From Heloderma charlesbogerti (taxonomy: Eukaryota; Chordata; Lepidosauria; Squamata; Helodermatidae), in assembly GCA_026122225.1 (NCBI GenBank), contig JANEZZ010001513.1:2508001-2572000 (forward strand): a DNA stretch of 64,000 nt, given 5' to 3'. Made by a program: the position numbers and the translations under genes. How positions within the stretch are numbered: position 1 is the first letter of the stretch; every line of letters begins with the position of its first letter. Under the pieces are notes generated by a model that had not been told where the DNA came from, did no database searches, and saw only the letters and a list, made by a program, of their open reading frames with translations. Positions 1 to 11,950 of the stretch are shown here, one piece after another.

Positions 1-1160
1 GGCAATGGGGATTCTTCACAGTTTTCATATTTCTAATTAGGAGAGAGAAATGTATTTCCTCCTCTTGTTTATTATTCAGAAAGATGGATACCCTGCTAAT
101 TACTGAAGACTGATATTTATAAAACACAGCACATATGGGGATATGGAAATGCAGAACCCTTTGTTTCAGCTTTTAATGAATCACAGTTGCATTTGTTGAA
201 ATAGTGAATATCAGCCATATTTACCTGGAGTTTTATCCTTTGACAAATATGAAACTCTTCAATATTTAGCTCTCTTGCACATTGTTTAGAAGCAGGCTAA
301 GATATAATAAATTCACAAACATATCCTGTTAACTTTTTTTTCCCCAAGGATAGAATGCTGAATAATTGACAAAAAGACAACCCCAGGTATTTAGTGTTCC
401 ACAGTGCTTGTGGAATAGGCAAGTTCTTTTATTTATGTACTGACCTATTTGCACTCCTCTTATTGACACATCATATATCATGACTCTGATCTTATTAAAC
501 AAATTTCTCCTGTCGCTATGTCTGTTTAATTAATTATATCCACTTCACTTTTTCAATAGTTCATTGTCACTGATCAGTAACACAAGTTATGCTTGTGAGA
601 AAAGTGAACAGTAGTGAACAAACATTAAAAGGTTTACAGGCTTAAAAATACTTTTAAGCAGAAGATTAAAAGTTTCTCTTAAACAATGGGGAGCCATAAA
701 ATATCATGGCTGGCCAATTTCTGGTTGAACTTATCCACCTTGTGTTGCCTAGAAATAATACGATACAATGGAACACTTGAGATACAAAATGTATGAGCTA
801 TTTTCTGTGCCACTGACTCACTGGTTATCATAGATGTACAATAGCCAATTCTGTTAAGAAGAAATAATCTAATTGTGTAATGCAAAGAAGAAAAGAAAAA
901 GCAACAGAGAGTATACTAGTAGTAGTAGTAACATAGAGCTGAAGCCTTCCTGCTCTATTTCCATGGTGCAGAAATGGCCAGAAGGAACCCCTCAGATTAC
1001 CTGCTGTTTCTAGCCTGTGAAACTTGGAAATAGCCCATCTTCTTTCATCTATTACAGATTGATCCTAGGAATCCTGCTAGGATTAGGCACCGTTCCCAAA
1101 CAGAACTGCTTTTTCTCCCATCTGAACAGAAACTGCCTTATCTCCCTTTGGCTATTATGT
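1..1160. other. Unique AT-rich noncoding sequence
   Basis: No coding exon or recognisable repeat seen. A short AGT run lies near 918-931. The bases just before 1161 are the insertion target of BovB copy A. Confidence 0.5.
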
Positions 1161-1171
1161 GCCACCATAAT

Positions 1172-4133
1172 TTGTTGTTCAGTTGTTAAGTCGTGTCCGA
1201 CTCTTCGTGACCCCCATGGACCATAGCACGCAGGGCTATGCCCGAGTGTGCTCAAGTTCATATTCATTGCATCAGTAATGCTATCTAGCCATCTCATCCT
1301 CTGCCGTCCCCTTCTCCTTTTGCCTTCAATCTTTCCCAACATCAGGGTCTTTTCCAGTGAGTTTTCTCTTCGCATTAGGTGGCCAAAATATTTGAGCTTC
1401 AGCTTCAGTATCTGTCCTTCCAATGAACAGTCAGGGTTGATTTCCTTTAGGATGGACTGATTTGACCTCCTTACAGTCCAGGGGACTCGTAAGAGTCTTC
1501 TGCAGCACCACAGTTCGAATGCATCAATTCTTTGGCGCTCAGCCTTCCTTATAGTCCAGCTCTCACAGCCATACATTACTACTGGGAAAACCATAGCTTT
1601 GATTATACGAATCTTTGTCGGCAAGGTGATGTCTCTGCTTCTTACTATGCTGTCTAGGTTTGCCATAGCTTTCCTCCCAAGGAGCAAGCGTCTTTTAATT
1701 TCATGGCTACAGTCACCATCTGCGGTGATCTTGGAGCCCAAGAAAATAAAATCTGTCACTGCTTCCATTTCTTCCCCTTCTATGTGCTAGGAAGTGATGG
1801 GGCCAGATGCCATGATCTTAGTTTTTTTAATGTTGAGTTTCAAACCAGCTTTTGCACTCTCCACTTTCACCCTCAACAAGAGGCTCTTTAGATCCTCTTT
1901 GCTTTCTGCCATTAGGGTGGCATCGTCTGCATATCTGAGGTTGTTGATAATTCTCCCGGCAATCTTAATTCCGACCTGTGATTCATCCAACCCGGCGTTT
2001 CTCATGATGTGCTCTGCATATAAATTAAATAAGCAGGGTGACAATATGCAGCCTTGTCGTACTCCTTTCCCAATTTTGAACCAATCGGTTGTCCCATGTC
2101 CGGTTCTTACTGTTGCTTTTTGACCCTCGTACAGGTTTCTCAGGAGACAGGTAAGGTGGTCTGGTACTCCCATCTCTTTAAGAATTTGCCAGAGTTTGTT
2201 GTGATCCACACAATCAAAGGCTTTAGCGTAGTCAATGAAGCAGAAATAGATGTTTTTCTGGAATTCTCTTGCTTTCTGCATGATCGAGCGAATGTTGGCG
2301 ATTTGATCTCTAGTTCCTCTGCCTCTTCGAAACCCAGCTTGTACTTTCAGTAGTTCTCGGTTCACATAATGCCGAAGCCTAACTTGTAGGATTTTGAGCA
2401 TAACCTTGCTGGCATGTGAAATGAGTGCAATTGTACGGTAGTTTGAACACTCTTTGGCATTGCCCTTCTTTGGAATTGGAATGTAAACTGACCTTTTCCA
2501 GTCTTGTGGCCACTGTTGAGTGTTCCAAATTTGTTGGCATATTGAGTGCAGCACTTTAACAGCATCATCGTTTAGGATTTTAAATGGTTCAGCTGGAATA
2601 CTGTCATCTCCGCTAGCTTTGTTGTTACTAATTCTTCCTAAGGCCCACTTGACTTCACTCTCGAGGATGTCCGGCTCAAGTTCAGTGACCGCACCATCAT
2701 GGCTATCAGGGACATTCAGATCTTTCCTGTATAGTTCTTCTGTGTATTCTTTCCACCTCTTCTTAATCTCATCTGCTTCTGTTAGGTCCCTGCCTTCTCA
2801 TCAGACAGCCACTTTGCTTTCTTGCATTTCTTTTTCTTTGGGATGGATTGAGTTGCTGCCTCCTGAACAATGTTACGGACCTCCGTCCATAGTTCCTCAG
2901 GCACTCTGTCTATCAGGTCTAATCCCTGAAATCTATTCCTCACCTCCACTGTATATTCATCAGGGATATGATTTAGGTCATACCTGGATGGTTTAGTGGT
3001 TTTCCCTACGTTCTTCAATTTAAGACGAAATTTTGCAACAAGAAGCTCATGATCTGAGCCACAGTCAGCTCCAGGTCTTGTTTTTACTGACTGTATGGAG
3101 CTTCTCCATCTTTGGCTGCAAAGGACATAATCAATCTGATTTCCATATTGACCATCTGGTGATGTCCATGTGTAGAGTCGCCTCTTGTGCTGTTGGAAAA
3201 GAGTGTTTGCTATGATCAGCGTGTTCTCTTGGCCAAACTCTATTAGCCTTTGTTCTGCTTCATTTTGTACACCAAGGTCATGCTTGCCTGTTATCCCAGT
3301 GATTTCTTGACTTCCTACTTTAGCATTCCAATCCCCTATGATGAAGGGGACCTCTTTTCTTGGTGTTAGTTCTAGAAGGTGTTGTAGGTCTTCATAGAAC
3401 CAATCAATCTCAGCTTCTTCGGCCTCAGTGGTTGGGGCATAGACTTGAATTACTGTGATGTTGAATGGTTTGCCTTGGATTCGCACTGAGATCATTCTAT
3501 CATTTTTGAGATTGTACCCTGGTACTGCTTTTCCTACCCTTTTGTTGACTATGAGTGCTATTCCATTTCTTCTAAGGGATTCTTCCCCACAGTAGTAGAT
3601 ATAATGGTCACTTGAATTAAATTCGCCCATGCTTGTCCATTTTAGTTCACTGATTCCCAAGATGTCGATGTTCAATCTTGCCATCTCATGTCTGACCACC
3701 TCCAGCTTACCTTGATTCACTGATCTTACATTCCAGGTTCCTAAACAATATTGTTCTTTACAGCACTGGACTTTCTTTTCACCACCAGACCCATCCACAG
3801 CTGAATGTCCTTTCGGCTTTGGCCCAGCCGCTTCACTCTTTCTGGCGCTACTTGGAAATACCCTCTGCTCTTCCCCAGTAGTATATTGGACACCTTCTGA
3901 CCTGAGGGGCTCATCTTCCGGCGTCATATCTTTTAGCCTTGTGATACGTTCCATGGGGTTTTCTTGGCAAGAATACTGGAGTGGGTTGCCATTTCCTTCT
4001 CCAGTGGACCACATTTTGTCAGAACTCTCCGCCATGACCTGTCCGTCTTGGGTGGCCCTGCACAGCATAGCTTAGGGCTTCACTGAGTTACGCAAGCCTC
4101 TTCACCACAACAAGGCAGTGATCCATGAAGGGG
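1172..4133 (-). mobile_element. BovB (RTE-clade) LINE, copy A, near full length
   Basis: Flanked by an 11-bp target-site duplication with one mismatch (GCCACCATAAT at 1161-1171, GCTACCATAAT at 4134-4144). The minus strand begins with the same 5' leader as copy C (CCTTCATGGATCACTGCCTT), encodes an APE endonuclease then a reverse transcriptase, and ends in the BovB tail (AACAACTGAACAACAAA-like). Relative to copy C it lacks about 238 bp (copy C 41848-42085) at the linker between the two domains, near 2797. BovB moves by target-primed reverse transcription and is known for transfer between squamates and ruminants. The flanking duplication shows a simple single insertion. Confidence 0.93.
1187..4068 (-). 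pseudogene. BovB endonuclease-reverse transcriptase, broken (copy A)
   Basis: Three open segments cover one ancestral protein. 4068-2782 (428 aa) holds the N-terminal leader and the APE endonuclease: WNVRS, GISELKW with the catalytic Glu, VYAPT, IIGDWNAKVG and SDHELLVAKF with the catalytic Asp-His pair. 2554-1787 (255 aa) holds the RT palm: SNYRTIALISHASKVM, FRRGRGTRDQI, CFIDYAKAFDCVDH (motif A), GVRQGCILSP (motif B) and RYADDATLMAE (motif C, catalytic DD intact). 1768-1052 holds the conserved C-terminal region (YGCESWTIRKAE, RRLLRVPW, YFGHLMRRE). A 238-bp deletion breaks the frame after the endonuclease, and a TAG replaces a Trp codon near 1790, just before HIEGEE. No intact enzyme can be made. 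Confidence 0.9.
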
Positions 4134-4176
4134 GCTACCATAATAGCTCCTGATTGTAGAATGGCACTATACAGAT

Positions 4177-4467
4177 ATACGGAAATCAACCCTGACTGCT
4201 CATTGGAAGGTCAGATACTGAAACTGAAGCTAAAATATTTTGGCCACTTAATGTGACCACTGGAAAAGACCCTGATGCTGGGAAAGATTAAAGGCAAAAG
4301 GAGAAGGGGATGGCAGAGGATGAGATGGCTAGATAGCATCACCGATGCAATGAACATGAACTTGAGCACGCTCCGGGAGAGAGCGGAGGACAGGAAGGCC
4401 TGGCGTGCTATGGTCCATGGGGTCACGAAGAGTTGGACACGACTTAACGACTGAACAACAACAACAA
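4177..4467 (+). mobile_element. BovB 3'-end fragment, copy D (5'-truncated)
   Basis: Carries the last ~290 bp of BovB, from the GAAATCAACCCTGA segment through the RRMRWLDSI coding stretch to the GACTGAACAACAACAAC tail. An 11-bp duplication ACTATACAGAT flanks it (4166-4176 and 4468-4478). It has a short internal deletion around 4253-4261 (the LMRRENS stretch of other copies is shortened). It lies about 30 bp from copy A in the opposite orientation. Confidence 0.88.
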
Positions 4468-4480
4468 CTATACAGATTAC

Positions 4481-5400
4481 ACCACCTCAGGTCTCTGTGC
4501 AAACGTTAGACCAGATACCTCATCTAGCCACACCTGGCCAATATCAGATTTCTCTCTACAGAAGTGAATGACAATCTGTTTCAGGAGATTTTACCTGTGG
4601 CTCTTTTCTCTAACAATAAGAAATACCAGTCATCATCTGCCTGCAAGCCAGGAAAATTTCCAGATTTTTGGCTGCAGACCAAGCAAAACCTGTTGCTATC
4701 TTAAGAATCTTCTTATTCCTGTTAAACAAAAAGAAATCAAATTTCTGATATCCGGTGGGCTTTTCCTTCAAAATATGGGCCAATTTCCCCCCCCCCAAGC
4801 TAATGTAAATAAAATATTGGATGGGTAACAACTTCCATGGAACTTTTTCTCCACTTGACTTGGACCCAAGCAGTTTTCCTTGGAGCCAAGCAGTTCTAAC
4901 TATCATTGGATGGATACAAAGCTTCCCTTTGGGGAGATGTGTTGGATTAGCAGTAGCAGGGGATCACACCAAAAAGGATGCAAGCAAAGGGTTAATTTGT
5001 CCTTCATGTTTTAAAGCAGTTAGTAGGCACAATAACAAGGGTAATTCAGCACTAATTAATAGCTCTGGATGTATCAGAGAGCTTTTGGTGCAAACAGTGG
5101 TCAAAAGGAAAGGGGTGTTGTCTAGCAGTCAAGTGGAGCCAAATATATTTCCCTTTTAGCCTGGATTTCTTGTGTATAAAAAGAATAGCATGATCAATAT
5201 GTTCTGCAGTAGTAGTCATTACATTCTGTTAGAACTGTCCTGATTTGTTCTGTTGCCTTACACATCTGGCTGCGTAGCCAGGGGACTGTCTGTTTATAAT
5301 TCAGTAAGGTGCGCCGAACCCTTTACTTTCTGGATTCAGTCAGCTTTATTCGGCCACTGCAGCTAACACAAGGTGTCAAGTGGGTGGTGGCCACACTCCT
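4481..5400. other. Noncoding sequence, no clear repeat
   Basis: No gene or known repeat seen. A C-run lies at 4788-4796. The end passes into an L2/SINE-like T-rich tail at about 5400. Confidence 0.4.
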
Positions 5401-5470
5401 GGATTTATTTATTTATTACATTTATATCCTGCCTTTTTTCCTCCTTAAGGAACCCAAGATTCCTTAATGG
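5400..5470 (-). repeat. 3' tail of an L2-type LINE or L2-tailed SINE
   Basis: A TTTATTTATTTATTACATTTA run followed by ATCCTGCC(T)TT and CCTCCTTAAGGAACCCAAG. This is the usual complementary form of L2 3' ends, where the sense strand ends in a ...AGGCGGGATATAAAT-type motif. Confidence 0.5.
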
Positions 5471-6245
5471 CGTACATAAGCAGCTCTTACCATTAGGAAG
5501 CTTCTCCTAACGTTTAGCTGAAATCTGCTTCCATACAATTTCCCCCCATTGGTTCTAGTTCTGCCCTCTGGATCAACAGAGAATTTTCCTTTTCTGCATG
5601 ACCGCCTTTCAGATATTTGAATACTGCTATCATGTATCCCATTATCTTATTTAGGGTAAATATACCCAGGTCTTTTAGCCTTGTAAGACTTGGTTTCCAG
5701 GCCCATCATGCAGCTTGGCCAGTACAGAATAGAGTTGAACTATTATTTCTCATAATCTTCTGTTAACGTTTCTATTAATGTGTTAGCTGTTTTAGTAGCC
5801 ACATTGCGCTGCTGGCTCAATTATGATCAACTAAGGCATCGTGATCCTTTTCACATGTATGCTGCCAAACCAGGTCTTCACCTTCCCATACTTGCATCTT
5901 TGAGTCTTTGTAAATGCAGGATGTTGTATTTATCCCTGTTTTGTTGGTTTTGGCCCAGCAGTCCAGCCTATCAACATCATTTTAAATCTAAATTCTGTCT
6001 TCAGTGATCTTGGAAAGAGCTACCACCTTTGTGGTATCTGCACATTTGATAAGTATACCCTCTACCCTTTTGTTCAAATCTTTTGAAAAAAGGCTGAACA
6101 GCTTACAGTCTAAAAACTGGGCTCTGTGACACTCCACTCAAGACCTCTCTCTGGGTTAATGCAGAATCTTTAATGAACACTGGTTGGGTACTGAAGATTG
6201 TTTTTCAACCAACCATAGATCTACCTAAGAGTTTAAGCATTGAAA
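5460..6245 (-). mobile_element. Degraded CR1-family LINE, RT C-terminus to 3' region
   Basis: Read on the minus strand it retains, with many stops and shifts, the order typical of CR1: a stretch before the thumb with DRLDCWAKTNK, a piece resembling the RATKL/RLGIFTL region (KRLKDLGIFTLN), then ...GGHAEKENSLLIQR and ...SFLMVRAG. Divergence is high, so this is an old copy. Confidence 0.55.
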
Positions 6246-6249
6246 TGTG

Positions 6250-6684
6250 TTGTCCTAATAAAAGCTGACACCACCTCCCCCAAGCAAAAGTTTATTGAAA
6301 GCATAAAACTGAAAACACCACATTTTGATAAGCAGATTTTACGTTTTAAAATGTGTGCCTTGCATGCCAATTATATGCTCCTCTCTACAGAGACCTGCCT
6401 CATGTTTGAAGTTCATTGATCTAAACAGTTGTCTGGGACTTAGGAGCAGGCAAGTGGCAAGGGAGTAGTTTACTAGTACCTTCAGGAATAAGAATGGAAT
6501 AAAAATGATGTTTACAAACACAGTCTGACCAATTAGGACTACGTTTTAATTTGTTCTTGTTATTAAGCAACTGACAGCAGAGTATCTGCCTGCTAAGGAT
6601 ACATCATATATAGAATCAAGGCACAGTAAGTTTTAAATCTGAACTTCTTCCCTGCCTCCTTTTCCTTTCAACAGGATTTATCCT
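6250..6684. other. Noncoding sequence
   Basis: No gene or repeat recognised. Confidence 0.35.
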
Positions 6685-6891
6685 GTTGCAGCATGTTAAG
6701 TAGAGAACCTGCTTGACATGTTGAAATTCCAGGTTCAATCCCTGGCAGTGTTTCTTCTTTAAAATAAAAACCCTGATAACAGGGCAAGGGAAGAAATCTA
6801 CCTAAAACGGTGGGTGCTGCTAGTCAGTCAACACTATTGGGCTAGACAGATCAGTGATCTTCTGACTTGGTATGAGACAGCTCCTTGTATC
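6685..6891 (+). repeat. tRNA-derived SINE, diverged
   Basis: Box-B-like CCAGGTTCAATCCCTGGCAG at about 6731-6750, then a body ending in the motif order TGCTAGTCAGTCAACACTA, GGGCTAGACAGATC, CTTGGTATGAGACAGCTCCT. The same head occurs at 37050 and the same 3' end at 37570-37662. Confidence 0.6.
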
Positions 6892-7320
6892 CATATATCA
6901 GCCTATAATGGGAAAGCCTATTATGAAAAGAGCTGTAGGAGATTCCACTGATTGTCAGTATTTTATATCTCTTCACAAATGTGTCAATATGCTATTGCTA
7001 GTTGGGGCATGTAGGCAACTTTATTTTTATTCCCAGATTGAGAGGAGCCTTCTGTCTGACTCTTTTCAGTTCATGTATAGCGATGTGTGAGATGCCTCAG
7101 CAGAACATAAAAATGTCTTGCTCAATTTTGTATTGGTGGTTATATTAACCCTTCTGAAGTTTTGTGGGAGCTGAGAATAATTTTCTGTGAAGGGCATAAT
7201 CTACTGCTTTACTCAGAAATGCAGTGGTTATAAAGTTTCAAAATATATTAAAGGCAAGTATGGAGGAAGGAATGATTGGTAGAAGTGCCTGAAGACTGAT
7301 TGTCTCACTGTAAATATAAT

Positions 7321-7441
7321 GGGTTGGATCCAGTCTAAGTCATGCTTTAGTCCCATACAAATCAATGGGACAAGTTAGTCAAGACTAAGTTAAACCCCAC
7401 TGATTTCAATTGGACTAAAGTGTGACTTAGTCTGAACCAAC
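7321..7441. repeat. Small palindromic (MITE-like) element
   Basis: GGTTGGATCCAGTCTAAGTC at the left end is matched inverted by GACTTAGTCTGAACCAAC at the right, with CTTTAGTCC / GGACTAAAG further inside. No coding capacity. The terminal GGTTGGATCCA resembles the ends of the element at 56168-56371. Confidence 0.6.
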
Positions 7442-7483
7442 TAGTATTCTCTCTCCAACAGTGGCCAACTAGATTCATTCGCA

Positions 7484-7606
7484 GAGCATAAGAAGAGCCA
7501 TACTGGATCAGACCAAAGGCCTTTCAAGTCCAGCCTGCTGTTTCCACACTGGCCAACCAGATCCCTGTGGGAAGCTGACAAGCAGAACATGAGCACAATA
7601 AGCATT
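7484..7606 (-). mobile_element. CR1/L3-type LINE 3'-end fragment
   Basis: The plus strand reads GAGCATAAGAAGAGCCATAC, GGATCAGACCAAAGGCC, GGCCAACCAGATCCCTGTGG. This is the complement of the 3' ends at 12770, 23450 and 32935 (CTGATCCAACATGGTTCTTC and so on). Confidence 0.65.
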
Positions 7607-8435
7607 CATGTTCCTCTCACTTATAACTGGTATTACTGGAGGCATGAAAGTGATGGGCTTGTGTTGTCTGTCCCCAGTCTGTTGTATTCATTGTTATAGT
7701 GCCTCTGAATTCTGTAGTTGTCCTTTAACTTTTGTGGCTGATAAGGGACGTTTGGTCCATAGATTTGAGAACTTGCATACAATAATTTGTCTGCGTATCT
7801 GTTGCCTTTCTTTTAATCTTTTCAGCTTAAGCTGTACCTTTTAGGTGATCAAAGTGAAATACACTGCATTTATGTAATTATTTATGTACTCCTACTGCTT
7901 TTTTTCATGCTGGCTTAAACATTGGTTCCAGTAATTATATGTGGATGTAAGCATCCTAATGTGCCTACGGAGTATATGAGAAGCCCACCCACAAAGGCAT
8001 CATTTCAGTACAGCAGACAACTCCATGCACACTAAAGGCTGTGCATGTGAAACTGTTCTCTGCATTGAAATGAATGGCAGAACCCAGTTTTGCAACAGGC
8101 AGCTCCTTGCACGTGCTCCCTGATGCACATGGGGAGCTGGATTGGGGGCTCAAAATAAGGCTGCAGTCTTATTTTATGTATAGTCAGGGCCAGAAATATT
8201 GGAGCAAGGATAACTGTTTTGGCAGTTGGCCTCTGTACACCACCACATTGAAGTTGAAAGGAAACACACCCAGATGGGAGCAAAGTCAGGACTTTCAACT
8301 GTAATTCAAGGGGTTTGACAAAAGTGGGGCAGTAACCATTCAGGAAGGACAGCCAGTGGCATATACACACACCCATCGTTGGTGGCTCATAAGTAATGGA
8401 ACAAACCAACATCATTTCAAACTTAAGGATCGCCT

Positions 8436-9584
8436 TTAATACCTGGATGAAAATCCTTTGCAGTCAATGACTGCCTGAAGTCTGGAACCCATGGACATGA
8501 CCAAGTGCTGAGTTTCCTCCCTCGAGATGCTTTGCCAGGCCTTTACTGCAGCTGCCTTCAGCTGCTGCTTGTTTGTGGGTCTTTCTGCCTTCAGTCTTGT
8601 CTTCAGTAAGTGAAAAGCATGCTCTATTGGGTGGAGATCAGGTGACTGACTTGGCCATTGAAGAACATCCCACTTCTTTGCCTTCAGAAACTCTTAGGTA
8701 GCTTTTGCTGTATGTTTGGGGTCGTTATCCATCTGCAATATGAAGCGGCGTCCTATCAGTTTGGCAGCATTTGGCAGAATCTGAGCAGAAAGTATGGTTC
8801 TATACACTTTAGAATTCATCCTGCTGCTTTTATCAGCAGTCAGGTCATCAATAAACACCAGTGACCCGGTTCCTTTGGCAGCCATACATGCCCATGCCAT
8901 AACACTGCCTCCAGCAGGTTTGACAGATGATGTGGTATGCTTTGGATCATGAGCTGGTCCTTTCCTTTCCCATACTTTTCTCTTCCCATCATTGTGGTAC
9001 AAGTTAATCTTGGTTTCATCCGTCCAAAGAATCTTATTCCAGAACTGGGCAGGCTTTTTTAGGTGTTTGCTGGCAAAGGCTAATATGGCCTTTCAGTTCT
9101 TGAGTGTTACCAGTGGTTTGCACCTTGTTGTGAAGCCTCTGTATTTACATTCATAAAGCCGTCTCTTGACTGCAGATGTTGACGATGACATGCCTACCTC
9201 CGCAAGAGCGTTCTTGACCTGGCTAGATGTTGTGAAAGGGTTCCTCTTCACCATGAGCAGAATAGTTCACGGTTCTCCACTTTAGTTGTCTTCTGTGGTC
9301 TTCCAGGCCTTTTGCTGTTGCTGAGCTTGCCAGTTAATTCCTTCTTTTTTCAGGATGTTCCATGAGCAGAATGGTTCACGGTTCTCCACTTTAGTTGTCT
9401 TCTGTGGCCTTCCAGGCCTTTTGCTGTTGCTGAGCTTGCCAGTTAATTCCTTCTTTTTCAGGATGTTCCAAACTGTTGTATTGGCCACTCCCAATGTTTT
9501 TGCTATCTCTCTGATGGGTTTATTTTGTTTCCTCAGCCTAATAATGGCCTCCTTCACTTGCATGGACACCTCTTTGGACCTCAT
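8436..9584 (-). pseudogene. Tc1-type transposase, inactivated
   Basis: The N-terminus (9584 downward) is a paired-like helix-turn-helix: MRSKEVSMQVKEAI, KPIREIAKTLGVANTTV, then the GRPQKTT AT-hook-like motif. Further on are the catalytic WTDET near 9020, GGGSVMAW-like SVMAWACMA, the second Asp in QMDNDPKHTAK near 8715, and PDLHPIEHAF with the Glu near 8635. So all DDE positions are recognisable. Breaks: a 109-bp tandem duplication (9251-9468) that shifts the frame after GRPQKT, and TAA for Gln near 8695 directly after KAT. The protein cannot be active. Confidence 0.9.
9251..9468. repeat. 109-bp tandem duplication inside the Tc1 transposase
   Basis: Two head-to-tail copies (9251-9359 and 9360-9468) start CCATGAGCAGAAT and end CAGGATGTT. 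By eye they differ by two substitutions and one T in a T-run. Confidence 0.92.
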
Positions 9585-9954
9585 GTTGGGAGTTCCAGTG
9601 AACAGCTACCAAATGCAAATGTAACACTCAGAACCTCCTCCAGGCCTTTTATCTGCTTGATTGGTCATGGGGTACCCAGGAAACAGGCCACACCTGGCCA
9701 TGCAGCTGCTTGTCAGCCATTCATTCCATTACTTATGCGCCACCAACGATGGGTGTGTGTGTATACCACTGGCTGTCCTTCCTGAATTGTTAGTGCCCCA
9801 CTTTTGTCAAACCCCTTGAATTACAGCTGAAAGTCCTGACTTCGCTCCCATCCGAGTGTGTTTCCCTTCAACTTCAATGTGGTGGTGTACAGAGGCCAAC
9901 TGCCAAAACAGTTATCCTTGTTCCAGTATTTCTGGCCCTGACTGTATCTGTTCA

Positions 9955-10180
9955 TTTATCACATTGCTATCCCATCCTTCTGTCAGGGAGCTCAGTGCAG
10001 AAAATATGGTGTGCCTTCCAACCCCATTTTATCCTCACAATAACTGTGAAGTAGGTTAGGCTAAGTGAGAGACTGATCCAATGTCTCCCTAGGAGTACAT
10101 TTCATGGCTCAGTAGGGATTTGAACCTGGGTCTCTTTGGTCAAACTCCAACACTCTAGCCATTACACCACACTGGCAATC
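9955..10180 (-). repeat. tRNA-derived SINE (MIR/CORE-like)
   Basis: The minus strand starts GCCAGTGTGGTGTAATGGCT (box A), has GGTTCAAATCCC (box B), then CATGAAATG, a CTTAGCCTAACCTACTTC core, and TTGTGAGGATAAAA. The same family occurs at 27935-28058 and 49381-49536. Confidence 0.75.
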
Positions 10181-10601
10181 TTGTACTCAGTTGCTCTTAG
10201 AGACAAGTTCCATTGATGTCAGTAGGACCTAGCCTCGCCTAACCAGAGAGATAATTGCAACCTTATTGGGAATTTGACAGCAGCAATCGATCAGGTAGAT
10301 AGTTTTATCAAACATTTGACCCAAGTACTTTTTCTTCAGAAGATTCAGTTTAGTCAGGATCCATCCCTATTTGGAAAAGTTTAATGGACTTTTAGGAAAT
10401 CTGACATACCAGATGGTGTAGATTTTAGATTAACCATCTGCAATTGGTTTTATCTCAAGAAATATTAAAATGTGAAATATTGCCTGTCGTTAACAGATTG
10501 TACATGCTGGCATGTTTGTAATCCTGTAAATGTCAATGTCAAAATCAGCCATTTGTCAGTGAGAAAATAAACACTTGATCCTACAGAAAAATCCTATATA
10601 A

Positions 10602-10635
10602 TGTGTGTGTGAGTGTGTGTGTGTGTGTGTGTGTT
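10602..10635. repeat. (TG)n microsatellite
   Basis: About 17 TG units with one GAG interruption. Confidence 0.9.
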
Positions 10636-10799
10636 TGCAGGGGTGGGTGGGAAGACGGTCGATATCAAACCCTTCAGGTTTGATCGTTTTTTTAAAAAAA
10701 TGTTTCAGAAGTCTCATCCCATTATATGTCCACGTATAATGTATTCATACTGATTGCTGGAACTTCTGATAGGTGTGCGTCTGGCCCTGCTGTGTTGAA

Positions 10800-11300
10800 C
10801 TTTTGACCACTGGTAGGGTTGGGGTTGAAATGCTACTTAGGATGCTTAGGACAAGGTTACCTTAAAGACTCTGAACCTGCCCATGCATTAAGATCTGTGT
10901 GGAAGGCTCTGCGAGGTGGCCTGGCAACAGAGTTACAATTGGCCAGGATGAGGGGAAAAACCTTCTCAGGGGTTGCACCCAAACTGTGGAGCTCCCTGCC
11001 TAGAAATGTCTGAGTTGGCTCCTCTGAGATTTTTTTTTTTGGCCACCCCGTGAATAACTTTATCCCAGCAGACATACAAACTTTCGAGCTGACAATGAGA
11101 CACTTAGGTTTTTCTGGAACTTTATTTGCTTTTTTTCCTGCTGTGTCTGTTCCTCATTTTAAGTCTATTTTAATTGGCTTTCCTGTTTTATTGTTTTATA
11201 AAGTCTTTTGCATTTGATAGAGGATGTAAGTCACTTGAGTGTCTCTTCTGAGCACGCAAGAGCGTGTGGGGTATAAATTCTCCAAATAAATAAAAAATGT
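10800..11300 (+). mobile_element. L2-type LINE C-terminal/3' remnant
   Basis: The frame from 10819 contains RGKTFSGVAPKLWSSLPRNV, the L2 C-terminal RARTFSVVAPxLWNSLP motif. After a T-run comes an AT-rich 3' region ending GGTATAAATTCTCCAAATAAAT, a normal L2 3' end. Confidence 0.6.
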
Positions 11301-11950
11301 TTAAAATATTCAGAAGTAGTTCACAGCTGGTTCTGCCAAAACTCTTGAAAGAGGCAGTGATGATGGTTCTGGAATAGACAGTAGGCCCCTCCATGCATTA
11401 TACATCTGAAGGGGGCCCTTATGCAAGATTACTAGGGTCTTGGGACATACTGATGGTTGCCCCCGAACCCACTCCCAAAGCCTATTTATTAGGCATGGAT
11501 ATCTGAAGGGGAAAGTCTACACGTATACACTTCCCTGGGAGCTGGCACCCTGTTCATACATGATTCATGGACATCAGCGGTGGGGCCAGGTGAAGCTGTG
11601 CAACATAAGGGCCAGCAATGTAGCCCTACCCCCTGGTAATCATATCATGGCCCTTGCATGCTTATAATGGTCGAAGGGGCTAGTAACTACTTCTGTTTTC
11701 CTATGCAATAATAGTTGGCTTGGGTGCCCTTTTCAAAGACAGCCTCTCTCATATTTCCTTACTCACTGGGATAGCAAGAAGGAAGAGAAATCTTTTGATC
11801 TCAATGAAATGGCAGTGTGAGCAGCTGTATAAATGAAATATGTTAAGCCTCAAGTTAATATGAGAATAAAGTTCTGGTGTTTGAGAAAGTGTGAAAGTAG
11901 GTGTGAACATACCCTTAAGATCCCACACTCATGTACAGTACATGTCCCAG

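Larger units (their letters stand above)
8181..9944 (-). mobile_element. Tc1/mariner-superfamily DNA transposon with long inverted repeats
   Basis: Termini (T/C)AGTCAGGGCCAGAAATA sit between TA dinucleotides (8179-8180 and 9945-9946), as expected for Tc1 insertion. Inverted arms of about 225 bp (8181-8405 and 9719-9944) match closely over their whole length, including the ACCAACGATGGGTGTGTG and GGGGTTTGACAAAAGTGG segments. Long arms of this kind are typical of the fish/amphibian Tc1 lineages. The element is 1764 bp and contains one transposase pseudogene on the minus strand. Confidence 0.93.
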
